From JAJCYL01 sp965206015 (GTDB lineage Bacteria > Bacteroidota > Bacteroidia > Cytophagales > Cyclobacteriaceae), in the NCBI GenBank assembly GCA_965206015.1, contig CBDBIW010000016.1, positions 1-64,000 on the forward strand: DNA of 64,000 nucleotides. The letters run 5' to 3'. A program made the translations under genes and the position numbers. Below the pieces are notes generated by a model. That model saw only the letters and a program-made list of their open reading frames with translations, was not told the origin of the DNA and ran no database searches. Shown piece after piece: positions 16,027-24,782 of this stretch (position 1 is the first letter of the stretch; every line of letters starts with the position of its first letter).

Positions 16027-16984
16027 CAATAGCGTCCTAAACGTTTAAAAAATAGCAGGGAATAAAATCCGTATCTCAAGTTATCTTTGAGCTGCACAAC
16101 AAACCCCATCCCTGCATGTCAAATATAAATTTGTTTTCTCAGATCATCTCTAAGATTGACCGTAATTCATTCAAAAAATTAGTACAGGAAAAGCAGACTG
16201 ATAAATATCAGAAGGGCTGTAATAGTTGGACGTATTTGGCAGGATTTCGACAGACCAAATTCAAAATTAAGTCTAAAATTTTCCTACCAGACTCAACGAC
16301 CATTCGCCTTTGTTTGCGTCTTTTCGATTGGGCTAAATACAAAACCCATAAAGGAGCAGTGAAACTGCATACACTGCTGGATTATGATGGAAACCTGCCT
16401 GCCTGTGTCAATGTTACTGATGGTAAAACTGCCGATAATAAGGGAGCCTGTGACATTCCTTTGTTATCCAACAGTGTGATTGTAGCAGATCGCTGTTACA
16501 ATGATTTTTCCCCGCTCAACGTTTGGGACAGCAACAAGGTGTTTTTTGTGATCAGACACAAAGACAACATTCAATTTGAGTCTGTTAAAAAACATGACCT
16601 GCCAGAAGATAGACATCAACACATTCTAAAAGATGAGCTTATACAACTCACAGGCAATCAAACCAAAAAGAAATACCCTGAACGACTGCGAAGGATTGCT
16701 ATTTGGGATGAACAGCATCAACAAACCATTGAATTGATTACCAATCAAATGTCCCGGACAGCAAACACAGTAAGTGAACTTTCAAACCTTGTGGCTTTTC
16801 TCAGGTGGAACCTATTTGTTAAAATCGACTTGCATAGATGGCTGGATAGCCCTTTTGAGCATCCGCCTAATCACCGTAAAAACCAAACACAGGGGGTGCT
16901 GTTTCATTAAACAGCATTAATGCCCTCTAAGTTGTGTAAAAAGAAGATTCAACATAACTTCCTAAAACGTTTAGGACGCTATTG
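16027..16984 (+). mobile_element. Internally deleted IS4-type insertion sequence
   Basis: Perfect 20-bp terminal inverted repeats (starting CAATAGCGTCC) lie at 16027 to 16046 and 16965 to 16984, enclosing one transposase gene in 958 bp. Related complete elements are several hundred bases longer. No target-site duplication is visible next to the repeats. The right end is 18 bases from the SDR start codon. Confidence 0.85.
16116..16910 (+). pseudogene. IS4-family transposase with two in-frame internal deletions
   Basis: A frame of 264 codons against the roughly 390 I expect for this subgroup. First deletion: at about residue 41 the N-terminal sequence (YQKGCNSWTYL) jumps straight to AGFRQTKFKIKSK. 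Second deletion: at about residue 222, SEL jumps to SNLVAFLRWNLF, removing the Y-x2-R-x3-E-x6-K segment with the catalytic Glu. Asp residues remain in LPDSTT (59) and VIVADR (125). Both deletions preserve frame. The product should be catalytically dead. The family ends (SPFEHPPNHRKNQTQGVLF) are intact. Confidence 0.8.
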
Positions 16985-17002
16985 GTATTAGAATAAAAAT
17001 TT

Positions 17003-17797
17003 ATGGATTTAGAATTAGCAGGTAAAAGAACTTTAATCACTGGTGGGACAGTGGGTATCGGACTTGCTGTTGCTGAAGGGTTGGCAGCAGAAGGAGTTCA
17101 TCTTGTACTTTGTGCGAGAAACGAGCAGCGATTAAAGGAGCAGATCGAAAGAATTGGTAAAAAGTATAATGTTGAAATTGACGGGATAAGAGCGGATGTA
17201 AGCATTTCTCTGGATATCGACGAAATAATCACTTTTGTTAAGGATCAATTCGGTCAATTGGATATTCTAATCAATAATGCTGGAGCCGGGAGCAATGAGA
17301 CAATTGCCAATGCTCCAGATGATCGGTGGCAGTACTATTGGAATTTACATGTCATGGCCGCAGTTCGGCTATCACGTGGATTAATGCCATTAATGAAAAA
17401 CGCCAATGGAGGTGTAATTCTTAATAACTCCTCTATTTGCGCCAAGCAGCCATTAGGATATGAGCCAATATACAATACTACCAAGGCTGCCTTATCCATG
17501 TTTTCAAAGTGCTTAGCCAATGAAGCGATTGGCGACAACATCCGTGTGAACACTATTAATCCCGGCTTAATTCTAACTCCTGACTGGAAGAAGACAGCTA
17601 CCTCCCTAGGTACAGAAGAAGGGATATCTGCCGATGAATACTTAGATAAACTGGCAAAAGCGAACACACCAATAGGTCGCTTCGGTACTCCTGAAGAGCT
17701 CGCCCGTTTCTTTGTTTTTCTTTGCTCGCCAATGGCCAGTTATTGTGTAGGGTCTACATACTATGTTGACGGAGGATGGCTCAACGTTGTTGAGTAA
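17003..17797 (+). CDS. Short-chain dehydrogenase/reductase (SDR)
   Basis: A protein of 264 residues, full length for a classical SDR. It has the cofactor loop TGGTVGIG, the NNAG motif (ILINNAGAG), the catalytic Ser region NNSSICAK with YNTTK (Tyr-x3-Lys), and the C-terminal YVDGGW. It should be a cytoplasmic NAD(P)-dependent oxidoreductase; the substrate is not predictable. It begins 18 bases after an IS end, so its native promoter is displaced. Its end overlaps the convergent ROK gene by 17 bases. Confidence 0.88.
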   Translation: MDLELAGKRTLITGGTVGIGLAVAEGLAAEGVHLVLCARNEQRLKEQIERIGKKYNVEIDGIRADVSISLDIDEIITFVKDQFGQLDILINNAGAGSNETIANAPDDRWQYYWNLHVMAAVRLSRGLMPLMKNANGGVILNNSSICAKQPLGYEPIYNTTKAALSMFSKCLANEAIGDNIRVNTINPGLILTPDWKKTATSLGTEEGISADEYLDKLAKANTPIGRFGTPEELARFFVFLCSPMASYCVGSTYYVDGGWLNVVE

Positions 17798-18659
17798 TTT
17801 CAGGATGTTTTGTTAATTCCGCATCATGGATAAGTGCCGCGGCACCTAAAACGGCAATATTGGGGTCCTCACTGACCTCAATAGTTAGCCTGCCAACTAC
17901 CGGACTGTAAGCAAAGGTCTGGAGTCTTTCGTAAAGGGCTTCTCTATAGAACTCATAAGATTTACTAACCGAACCACCGATTATGATTACCTCTGGGTCC
18001 AACGAGTAAATAATACAAATCATGCAATTTCCTATGTGCGTACCCAGTTCTCTGAACATTTGGAGTGCCTTGGGATTTCCAGATTGTGCCTCTATAAAAG
18101 CGTTTTCGCCAGTTGTTTGATGTACTCGGGAAAAGAACTGACCAGTAGCATAAACTTCATAGTTGTGGTCCAGGTAGGGGAGCATACCAAATTCCCCAGC
18201 TCCACAATTGTGACCATTATATAATTTGCTATCAATGATGATTCCTGCGGCAAGACCAGTTCCAATAATTAGACCCATCATATCTTTTCTACCAATTCCT
18301 TTGCCGAAATATTTCTCACCCATTGCAAAGCAATTGGCATCATTATTTATACGTACAGGTACTTTGAAGTAATCCTGAAGAATTGATTTCAAGGGCACCT
18401 TTTTCCATGAGGGGATGTTCTGAATATCGTAAAGAATTCCTTCTGAGTCGACAAGACCAGGGACACCAACACCGATTCCTTTAATGCCTGATTCAAAAAC
18501 TCCAGTAATGTTAGAAATAACCTCCTTAACAACCTGGTATTCACGGCCGTAGGAGCTAATAAGTGTTCGGTGGGTTTTCTCGATTAAAGTTCCGTTAATC
18601 CTCGATGACTGGACTTTTGTTCCACCCAGATCCACACCAATTATTTTGTCAGTATCCAC
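17781..18659 (-). CDS. ROK-family sugar kinase
   Basis: A protein of 292 residues. The ATP phosphate-binding start IIGVDLGGTKVQ, sugar-binding INNDANCFAMGE, and VIGTGLAAGIIID with the later CGAGEFGMLPYLD are standard ROK kinase features. The usual CxCGxxGCxE zinc motif is absent. It likely phosphorylates an internalised hexose or amino sugar. The start is a GTG placed directly after the MFS stop codon, in the same frame. Last gene of a deacetylase-porter-kinase operon. Confidence 0.85.
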   Translation of the reverse strand: MDTDKIIGVDLGGTKVQSSRINGTLIEKTHRTLISSYGREYQVVKEVISNITGVFESGIKGIGVGVPGLVDSEGILYDIQNIPSWKKVPLKSILQDYFKVPVRINNDANCFAMGEKYFGKGIGRKDMMGLIIGTGLAAGIIIDSKLYNGHNCGAGEFGMLPYLDHNYEVYATGQFFSRVHQTTGENAFIEAQSGNPKALQMFRELGTHIGNCMICIIYSLDPEVIIIGGSVSKSYEFYREALYERLQTFAYSPVVGRLTIEVSEDPNIAVLGAAALIHDAELTKHPEITQQR

Positions 18660-19910
18660 CTAACCTTCCTTTTTCTTGCTAATAGTTTGATTGTTAATTA
18701 AGGGATTGGACCAAAAACCAATACCAAGAATATAGCCTAATGGGATAAATAGAATCAACATGCTAAAACGAAGTCCAATGGCATCGCCCAGCCAGCCAAT
18801 AATGAGTTGAACAATTGCTCCACCAGCAATTCCTGTAACTAAAATACCAGAGAAAGATCCATGATGTGAACTCACTGAATTCAGTGCTAATGAGATGATG
18901 ATGGACCACATGACCGAGGCAAAAAATCCGACAAGAGGAAACCCAATAAGGGCCATTTGTAGTGGTCCAAATAGGCCAGTTAATAAACTGATAATTGCAG
19001 CAATCGAAAACCCAATTAAGACCTTCCTGCTGTCTACAAATTTCAATAATACCAATCCGAGGGCAGTTCCGGCCGTCATTAATCCCCAAAAAGCAGAAAT
19101 TGTGCTCGCACCTTGCGTTTGAGGGTCTACGTCGTGATAGGTTTGAAGGAATTCTGAAATCCAATACGACACTCCTTGCTCAGTGCCTACGTAAGAAAAA
19201 ACTCCCAGGAAATAGAGTATGACCATTGGCTGCTTCAAAAGTTCAAGGTGAGTATCCAATGCACCAACCTTTTCGTCGTCTTTCAACTCAACTGTTGGGA
19301 ATTTTGTCATCCCAATAACGACCACCATTAGTAAACTAACGATTGCGAATATCCAGTAGAGCGAGATCCAGGTTAAATCTGCTGGTATCAAACCAGCTAA
19401 AGTGGAAATAAAAAAACCATGATCCCCACTTTGGTCAGCTAGGTTGACAACAATATAAGAATAGACTAAGGGACTCAAGAACGAAGCAAGCCCGAAAAAT
19501 AATTGTGCCATAACTGAATTGAATGCGAAGTGCTCTTCACCACCAGCGACTCTTAGCAATGGATTTATTGCTACTTGTAGAATGGCCATACCAGTGCCAA
19601 TCATAAATAATGAAACTATATAAGTGATAAATCCTGGAAAAACAGCCAAAAGACTTGCCCCAATGGACGAAATAAGAAATGCAATGACCATCATCATCTT
19701 CTCGCCGAATTTTTCCACCAGTATTCCAGCTGGTATTGACATAACCCCATAGGCAATGAAGAATGCAAAGGGGAGGAGAGCCACCAAAGTGAGGCTGAGA
19801 TCAAAGCTCTCAATAATGTCAGGGACCAGCGGTCCAATGATGTTAGTCAGAAATGAAATAACAAAAAAGGTAAGGACAATTAGGGCAACGATGTAGAGAT
19901 TTCTTTTCAT
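18660..19910 (-). CDS. MFS sugar porter, FucP/GlcP-like
   Basis: A protein of 416 residues with about 12 hydrophobic membrane segments. It belongs by pattern to the FucP/NagP/GlcP type of sugar:H+ symporters of Bacteroidota: early PAGILVEKFGEKMMM loop, GTGMAILQVAINPLLRVAGGE in helices 4 to 5, and a central hydrophilic loop (TVELKDDEKVGALDTH). It sits 30 bases after the PIG-L gene and abuts the ROK kinase, so uptake and phosphorylation of one sugar is a reasonable inference. The sugar is unknown. Confidence 0.85.
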   Translation of the reverse strand: MKRNLYIVALIVLTFFVISFLTNIIGPLVPDIIESFDLSLTLVALLPFAFFIAYGVMSIPAGILVEKFGEKMMMVIAFLISSIGASLLAVFPGFITYIVSLFMIGTGMAILQVAINPLLRVAGGEEHFAFNSVMAQLFFGLASFLSPLVYSYIVVNLADQSGDHGFFISTLAGLIPADLTWISLYWIFAIVSLLMVVVIGMTKFPTVELKDDEKVGALDTHLELLKQPMVILYFLGVFSYVGTEQGVSYWISEFLQTYHDVDPQTQGASTISAFWGLMTAGTALGLVLLKFVDSRKVLIGFSIAAIISLLTGLFGPLQMALIGFPLVGFFASVMWSIIISLALNSVSSHHGSFSGILVTGIAGGAIVQLIIGWLGDAIGLRFSMLILFIPLGYILGIGFWSNPLINNQTISKKKEG

Positions 19911-19940
19911 TAACTCGGGATTGGTACTTGGAGGAGACTT

Positions 19941-20828
19941 TTATTTTTTAAGCATAGGGAACAATCTTCGAATGTCATCGTCCGTGGGTTGTGTACCGTA
20001 CTCGCAAATCTCAAACCCTTCGGCATGTGTTACTTGTGCTGCCGGATCTTTTCCATACCATTTCTCCAGAGATTGACGTACTTCGGGAGTGATCTTAACA
20101 GTTCGGTTTTTTTCTAACCATTTTTTTCTCTCCTTTTTTCCATCTGGCACCTCATCAAGATAACCACCAATCCAGGGCAACCACTCATAAAATTGGGACT
20201 CGTGAGCGTCCATAGCATGTATTTTTTGTTCGAAAACACCAGTGATATCAACCGCTATGTCTGGGCGGAAAGGGTTGGGTCTTTGGAAGAAGTCCTGGAA
20301 ATAAAGAAATACAGGGTTCTTTTTTAATGGTGGTGTATCAGGTGCAACATTAGGGACCGCAACCATGTAAGCGGCATCTTGAATCAATATCCCGGTATAT
20401 CGATGGTCTGGATGGTAATCATTAGGACGGGGAGCAATTACTACATCAGCATTCCATTCCCGTATTTTCCTTATGATTTGGAGCCGTACTTCTAAACTTG
20501 GCAGTAATTCTCCATCATGGTTGTCAAGGACATCATATCTTACTCCAAAACGTTTCCCGGCTTCCTTAGCTTCTGCTATCCGTCGTTTGGCTAGTGCACC
20601 CCCACCTTCTGATTGATGACCGGCATCGCCATTGGTGACGGCAACGAACATTACCTCATGCCCCATTTTTACAAATAGAGCTGCAGTTCCGCCGCCGTCC
20701 TGATCACAGTCATCGGGGTGGGCACCGATAAAAATTATCCGTAGAGGCTGTGCTTCTGTTTGCGAACCAACGCATATCAAAAAGATGAACGTTAATATTG
20801 ATGCTAATTTGATGGTGAAAGTTTTCAT
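19941..20828 (-). CDS. Secreted PIG-L (LmbE-type) deacetylase
   Basis: A protein of 295 residues with an N-terminal signal peptide (MKTFTIKLASILTFIFLICVGSQTEAQ). Zinc-site motif IGAHPDDCDQDGG and the partner PNDYHPDHR are the defining PIG-L/LmbE residues. These enzymes remove N-acetyl groups from amino sugars or related substrates. A periplasmic deacetylase followed by an MFS porter and ROK kinase suggests amino-sugar scavenging. First gene of the operon; upstream is a divergent CBM9-like gene. Confidence 0.85.
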   Translation of the reverse strand: MKTFTIKLASILTFIFLICVGSQTEAQPLRIIFIGAHPDDCDQDGGGTAALFVKMGHEVMFVAVTNGDAGHQSEGGGALAKRRIAEAKEAGKRFGVRYDVLDNHDGELLPSLEVRLQIIRKIREWNADVVIAPRPNDYHPDHRYTGILIQDAAYMVAVPNVAPDTPPLKKNPVFLYFQDFFQRPNPFRPDIAVDITGVFEQKIHAMDAHESQFYEWLPWIGGYLDEVPDGKKERKKWLEKNRTVKITPEVRQSLEKWYGKDPAAQVTHAEGFEICEYGTQPTDDDIRRLFPMLKK

Positions 20829-20992
20829 TGGTTTAGCTTTAGTGTTTAGTAGAGCAAAGTCAATGTATAAGTATATTTTTATTGTTGACCCTTAAATTCC
20901 ACAAGTGGATATACAAATATGTTGAAAATGAACATTTGAGGAGTTGGGCGTTTTACACAAAAAAGAAGGTTAATCCATTCAATGCTTCCGCT

Positions 20993-21709
20993 ATGAAATC
21001 GATCCGTGTATTAGTTTTTATCTGGCATTTTCTATTGACCATTCAGTTTGCATGTGCTCAAACAGTAAATAGCAATAGAGACAATTTGTTAACTATAGTA
21101 CAATCGGCAGACTTTGAATTTTCAGGTGACGGTAGTTCTACATTATGGCAGCAAGCCAAATGGGTAGAATTGCCTCAGCGCAAAAGTGACGGGAAAATAT
21201 ATGAAACATCTGCAAAATTGATGTATTCAAAGACTGGGATTTATGCCCTGTTCCGTTGTGAAGATAGTACGATAACTTCAACGTTAGATGAAGACTTTGC
21301 TGATCTTTGGACAGAAGATGTAGTCGAAATTTTCTTTTGGCCGGATGAAAACCTACCCGTTTACTTTGAGTATGAGCTTTCTCCCCACAATTGTGAACTT
21401 CCAATTTTGGTACCAAATAAAGAGGGCTTCTTTTTGGGATGGAGACCCTGGAAGTATGAGGAAGAAAGATTAACCAGGCATGCCACAAGTATTTCTGATA
21501 AAGAGAATGATGCAACGTGGTCTGCAGAGTTTTTCATACCATACGCACTGTTAAAACCTTTAGTTGAGGGAATGCCTAAGAGTGGAGATAAGTGGCGAAT
21601 GAATATGTACCGCCTCGATTATGACACCGGGCAATCCAGATGGGCCTGGCAAACCATTCGGACTAATTTCCATGACTATGAAAGTTATGGGACTATGGTT
21701 TTTGAATAA
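20993..21709 (+). CDS. Secreted CBM9-like carbohydrate-binding protein
   Basis: The ATG at 20993 begins a signal peptide (MKSIRVLVFIWHFLLTIQFACAQ), giving 238 residues; a longer frame from 20882 would bury it. The body follows the CBM9-like pattern: WQQAKWVEL, KLMYSKTGIYALFRCEDS, DLWTEDVVEIFFWPD, FFIPYALL, WRMNMYRLDY. Such proteins bind glycans at the cell surface or periplasm. It is divergent from the deacetylase-porter-kinase operon, which suggests a shared glycan theme. Confidence 0.75.
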   Translation: MKSIRVLVFIWHFLLTIQFACAQTVNSNRDNLLTIVQSADFEFSGDGSSTLWQQAKWVELPQRKSDGKIYETSAKLMYSKTGIYALFRCEDSTITSTLDEDFADLWTEDVVEIFFWPDENLPVYFEYELSPHNCELPILVPNKEGFFLGWRPWKYEEERLTRHATSISDKENDATWSAEFFIPYALLKPLVEGMPKSGDKWRMNMYRLDYDTGQSRWAWQTIRTNFHDYESYGTMVFE

Positions 21710-21864
21710 GAAAGCCCAATTTGCCAGATGGGTTTATATGCAATTCTTTTATAGGCATTCCACGAGAAAGACTATCACAATATCGAATATTCTGTTTTGG
21801 CGGTCAACATTTCTAGGAATTTCATTCCCTTGTAAGAGTTGCCTTTTTCATTTAACCCTGGACT

Positions 21865-22110
21865 CTATACAGTAATGCTGTATTTATTTGGAAGAACTGC
21901 GACAATCCCCCCGCCGACGCCACTTTTACCAGGTAGTCCAACATTAAAGAGAACTCACCAGCTTTATCGTAAAATTCGCACAACTGCATGATGGAGCTAA
22001 TGCGTCTGGATTCGGAGGAGTTTAATAATCACTTCATTTCTACAAGAATCTATTCCCTGATTGGCGAGGAACAGGAAGATGCGGGAAAGTTGGCCACAAG
22101 TCATCTCAAG
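21865..22110 (-). pseudogene. Decayed glutaminase fragment
   Basis: On the minus strand three consecutive frames spell a glutaminase C-terminus: FLFLANQGID, then RRISSIMQLCEFYDKAGEF, then VGLPGKSGVGGGIVAVLPNK, ending at a TAG. The last matches the VGLPAKSGVGGG signature of GlsA enzymes. At least two frameshifts and loss of the N-terminal half make it a relic. It lies between the CBM9-like gene and a hypothetical gene. Confidence 0.75.
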
Positions 22111-22138
22111 AGTGGTTAATTTTTAGATGGAGGGAAAG

Positions 22139-22579
22139 CTATGCCTTGGTTAGAGGTATTCTTTTTTCTTCCTCCCGAAAGATGAGTTTCGCCGAGGGTG
22201 TTAATCCAATCTCTAACTCAATCTCAGAGAGATCTAAGCCGTCAATATTGAGTGATGATCTAACTTCTGCTGCTTTAAACAAACCCGCAAGCATGAAGTG
22301 TAGAAATTTTCGATCCTTAGACTTTTCCGTGATCGCTTTTCTTTTTTCATCATCGAGGAGATGAATTTGCCTGAATCTGGCGAACAGTCGGGGAAGAAGG
22401 GCGATGTGCACATCTAACCTGATTAAAGTGAATCCGGCTTCTTTGAGATCCGGAAGCACTTTATTGAGGTTATTCACCGTGTCATCCAATTTGTTCTTGC
22501 CGGCACTCTTTACATTGCCCCAAAGCTCTGAGCCTTTTTGTTTGGCATCATCCAAAAGGTTATCGAGTTTATTGGCCAT
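22139..22579 (-). CDS. Hypothetical cytoplasmic protein near cox genes
   Basis: A protein of 146 residues with no signal peptide. The N-terminus is helical and charged (MANKLDNLLDDAKQKGSELWGNVKSAGKNKLDDTV), resembling amphipathic stress-type helices. The later part has GFTLIRLDVHIALLPRLF and DLSEIELEIGLTPSAKLIF. I recognise no family. It starts 87 bases after the cox cluster's last gene on the same strand and might be cotranscribed. Confidence 0.65.
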   Translation of the reverse strand: MANKLDNLLDDAKQKGSELWGNVKSAGKNKLDDTVNNLNKVLPDLKEAGFTLIRLDVHIALLPRLFARFRQIHLLDDEKRKAITEKSKDRKFLHFMLAGLFKAAEVRSSLNIDGLDLSEIELEIGLTPSAKLIFREEEKRIPLTKA

Positions 22580-22666
22580 AATTCCTTTGTACTTTAGACT
22601 ATGAGTATTCTTTTTTGCTTCTTAATGAACTATTATGCAATCAATAACGCTTGTCAGAATGGTTAA

Positions 22667-23647
22667 TCACCTATTCTCAAGCACCTCGATATACTTGTCC
22701 GGCTCATTGTCAAAAGAGACTTTACAGCCATCGCAGCAGAAGTAAACGGTATGATCTCCATATTCTACCACATATTTGGCATCTTTTTTTGAGACCGGAA
22801 CGCTGCACACAGGATTAATATAGGTGTCGTTATTAATAACGTTTTCGGATGTCTTTTGAACCACTTTTCTATTGGGATCCCGAAACAGTTGGACAATCTC
22901 GGCCAATATGGAGATGGCAATTTCTTCGGGCAATTTAGCATTGATGTCTATTCCCACGGGAGTCTTGAGTTCATCAATACGTTTCAAATCCACTCCAACT
23001 TCCTCTAAATACTCTTTAATTTTTCCGGATTTTTGCAGACTCGAAATAAAACCAACATAATCACAATCTGTTTCTAAAGCCATTCTGACGGATTCTTCAT
23101 CATTATCGCCTTGGGTGGCAACAACTATGAAAGTATTTTGATCGATAGTGACTTTTGTAAAATCTACACTTTGATGAATGTTGTTAACATCAGGAAACAT
23201 TCCCTTATCCGCATCTTTATTTAGTACATTGACTCTGAGATTAGTGGCGACTGCTAACTTGGCAAGTGCCCTGGCAATGTTTGATTTCCCCACAATGATC
23301 AATTGTGGATTGGGTGTGACTGGTTCGATAAATAGTTCCATAGTTCCTCCGCTATGGCAGGTCATGCGATATGTTTTGTAACTACCATTCTTGTTATTAT
23401 CAGCATTGGGATCGATGCGTACCAAACGGCTCTTATGGTCTCTTATGGCTTCTTGAGCTTCTTTCACTGCAATTCCCTTGACACATCCTCCACCGATCCA
23501 TCCTATCAAGGAACCGTCTTTAAGTATAATGGCCTTGTCGCCGGGTTTACCAGAACTGGGAGCCTCCCGCCAAATAACCTGGGCGATAGCAAACTCTTCA
23601 CCTTGGTCCACGTATTCCGAAATTTGATCAATTAGTTCATTATACAT
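22667..23647 (-). CDS. coxF: XdhC/CoxF-type maturation factor fused to a YHS domain
   Basis: A protein of 326 residues. The N-terminal XdhC_CoxI domain has SLIGWIGGGCVKG (about 46 to 58). A Rossmann domain begins at LIIVGKSNIARALAKLA (about 116). The last 50 residues are a YHS metal-binding domain with NPVCSVPV (Cys281) and YFCCDGCK (Cys304, 305, 308). XdhC-family proteins load the molybdenum cofactor, and CoxF acts in building the CuSMo site of CO dehydrogenase. The extra YHS domain could bind copper for that site; this is inference. It overlaps coxE by 8 bases as last gene of the cluster. The symbol rests on context. Confidence 0.8.
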   Translation of the reverse strand: MYNELIDQISEYVDQGEEFAIAQVIWREAPSSGKPGDKAIILKDGSLIGWIGGGCVKGIAVKEAQEAIRDHKSRLVRIDPNADNNKNGSYKTYRMTCHSGGTMELFIEPVTPNPQLIIVGKSNIARALAKLAVATNLRVNVLNKDADKGMFPDVNNIHQSVDFTKVTIDQNTFIVVATQGDNDEESVRMALETDCDYVGFISSLQKSGKIKEYLEEVGVDLKRIDELKTPVGIDINAKLPEEIAISILAEIVQLFRDPNRKVVQKTSENVINNDTYINPVCSVPVSKKDAKYVVEYGDHTVYFCCDGCKVSFDNEPDKYIEVLENR

Positions 23648-24782
23648 GGCTCAGGTATTTCTCTAACTCCATTAGACTTTCCAGGTTATGTGCAGATTCA
23701 AAGGTATGAATCTCTGGCATGGCGGCCTTCATTCCTTTTGCTAAGGGCTCATAGCCTTCCATACCTTTCAAGGGATTAAGCCATATTATCTTACTCGTTC
23801 TTAACCTTATTTTCTTCAATGCCTCAGACAAGAGTTCGGGCTTTCCGGTATCTAAGCCATCACTAAGAACAATGGTAATGCTTCTGCCATTTAGCACGTT
23901 TTTAGAATGCTGATCATTAAATTCCTGCAGACATTTACCGATAACAGTTCCGCTAGACCAATGGTCAGAATTGGCATTCATTTGCAACATCGCCTCATCA
24001 ATCTGTACTTTATCCATGAACTCGGTTATTCGTTGCAACTTAGTACTGAAGATAAAAGCCTCAATATTCTTGAAATTTGATTTCAGCGTCCAGATAAACT
24101 TGAGGAGGTAAAAAGAATACTTGTCCATTGACCCACTGACATCAAGGAGAATCACTAAACGATACTTTTCGAATTTTCTATTTTTCTTGAGAAGTTCAAA
24201 AAAAGTATCTCCTTGGGATAAGTTTCTACGGATAGTTTTTCTCAGATCAATTTTCCCGTGCTTCGAAGCCTTCAATCGTCGTTTGAGCCTGTGATTTAAT
24301 TGCAATAGCAACTTCTCGGCCAATTCATCTAACAGTTGGTGGTCAATGTCGGCGACTTTGGAAAAGTCGGTTTTTCGCAGCGACTCCATTTTGTTGGCTC
24401 CAGCAACATTCCGGGCTTCATCTTTTCGTGTTTTTTCCTTATCCTCTGAACCCGTCAACACCACCGACCCCTTTGTTTCCTTGACGATTTTTGTTTGCTT
24501 TTTGGTCCTGGTCCTCGGCATATATTCATGCCTTTTTTTCCTCCAGTAAGCATCAAAAAGCCTATTAAATGTCGGATACACTTCTTCGCAGGTACAAAAA
24601 ATTGATCTAAATACGATTTTTAAACTTTTGATATCATTGATGAACCCACATTCAGCAGCTATCAAAGCTTCTTCAGAGTGATTCAGTCCAATATGAAGGT
24701 CATGACTTCGGCAGAATTCACAGAATCCTAAAACTGAGGCCTCCAGACCTGAATAATTACTATAATGATGTTCCAGATTCAT
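23640..24782 (-). CDS. coxE: CoxE-like von Willebrand A domain protein
   Basis: A protein of 380 residues. The C-terminal half is a VWA domain with intact MIDAS: DVSGS (214 to 218), a downstream Thr in SSGTVIGK and the Asp of VLSDGLDTGKP. The N-terminal half is helical and highly basic, as in CoxE. CoxE works with the CoxD AAA+ ATPase as a chaperone pair maturing the CO dehydrogenase active site. Its ATG overlaps the coxD stop (ATGA). Confidence 0.85.
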   Translation of the reverse strand: MNLEHHYSNYSGLEASVLGFCEFCRSHDLHIGLNHSEEALIAAECGFINDIKSLKIVFRSIFCTCEEVYPTFNRLFDAYWRKKRHEYMPRTRTKKQTKIVKETKGSVVLTGSEDKEKTRKDEARNVAGANKMESLRKTDFSKVADIDHQLLDELAEKLLLQLNHRLKRRLKASKHGKIDLRKTIRRNLSQGDTFFELLKKNRKFEKYRLVILLDVSGSMDKYSFYLLKFIWTLKSNFKNIEAFIFSTKLQRITEFMDKVQIDEAMLQMNANSDHWSSGTVIGKCLQEFNDQHSKNVLNGRSITIVLSDGLDTGKPELLSEALKKIRLRTSKIIWLNPLKGMEGYEPLAKGMKAAMPEIHTFESAHNLESLMELEKYLSHV

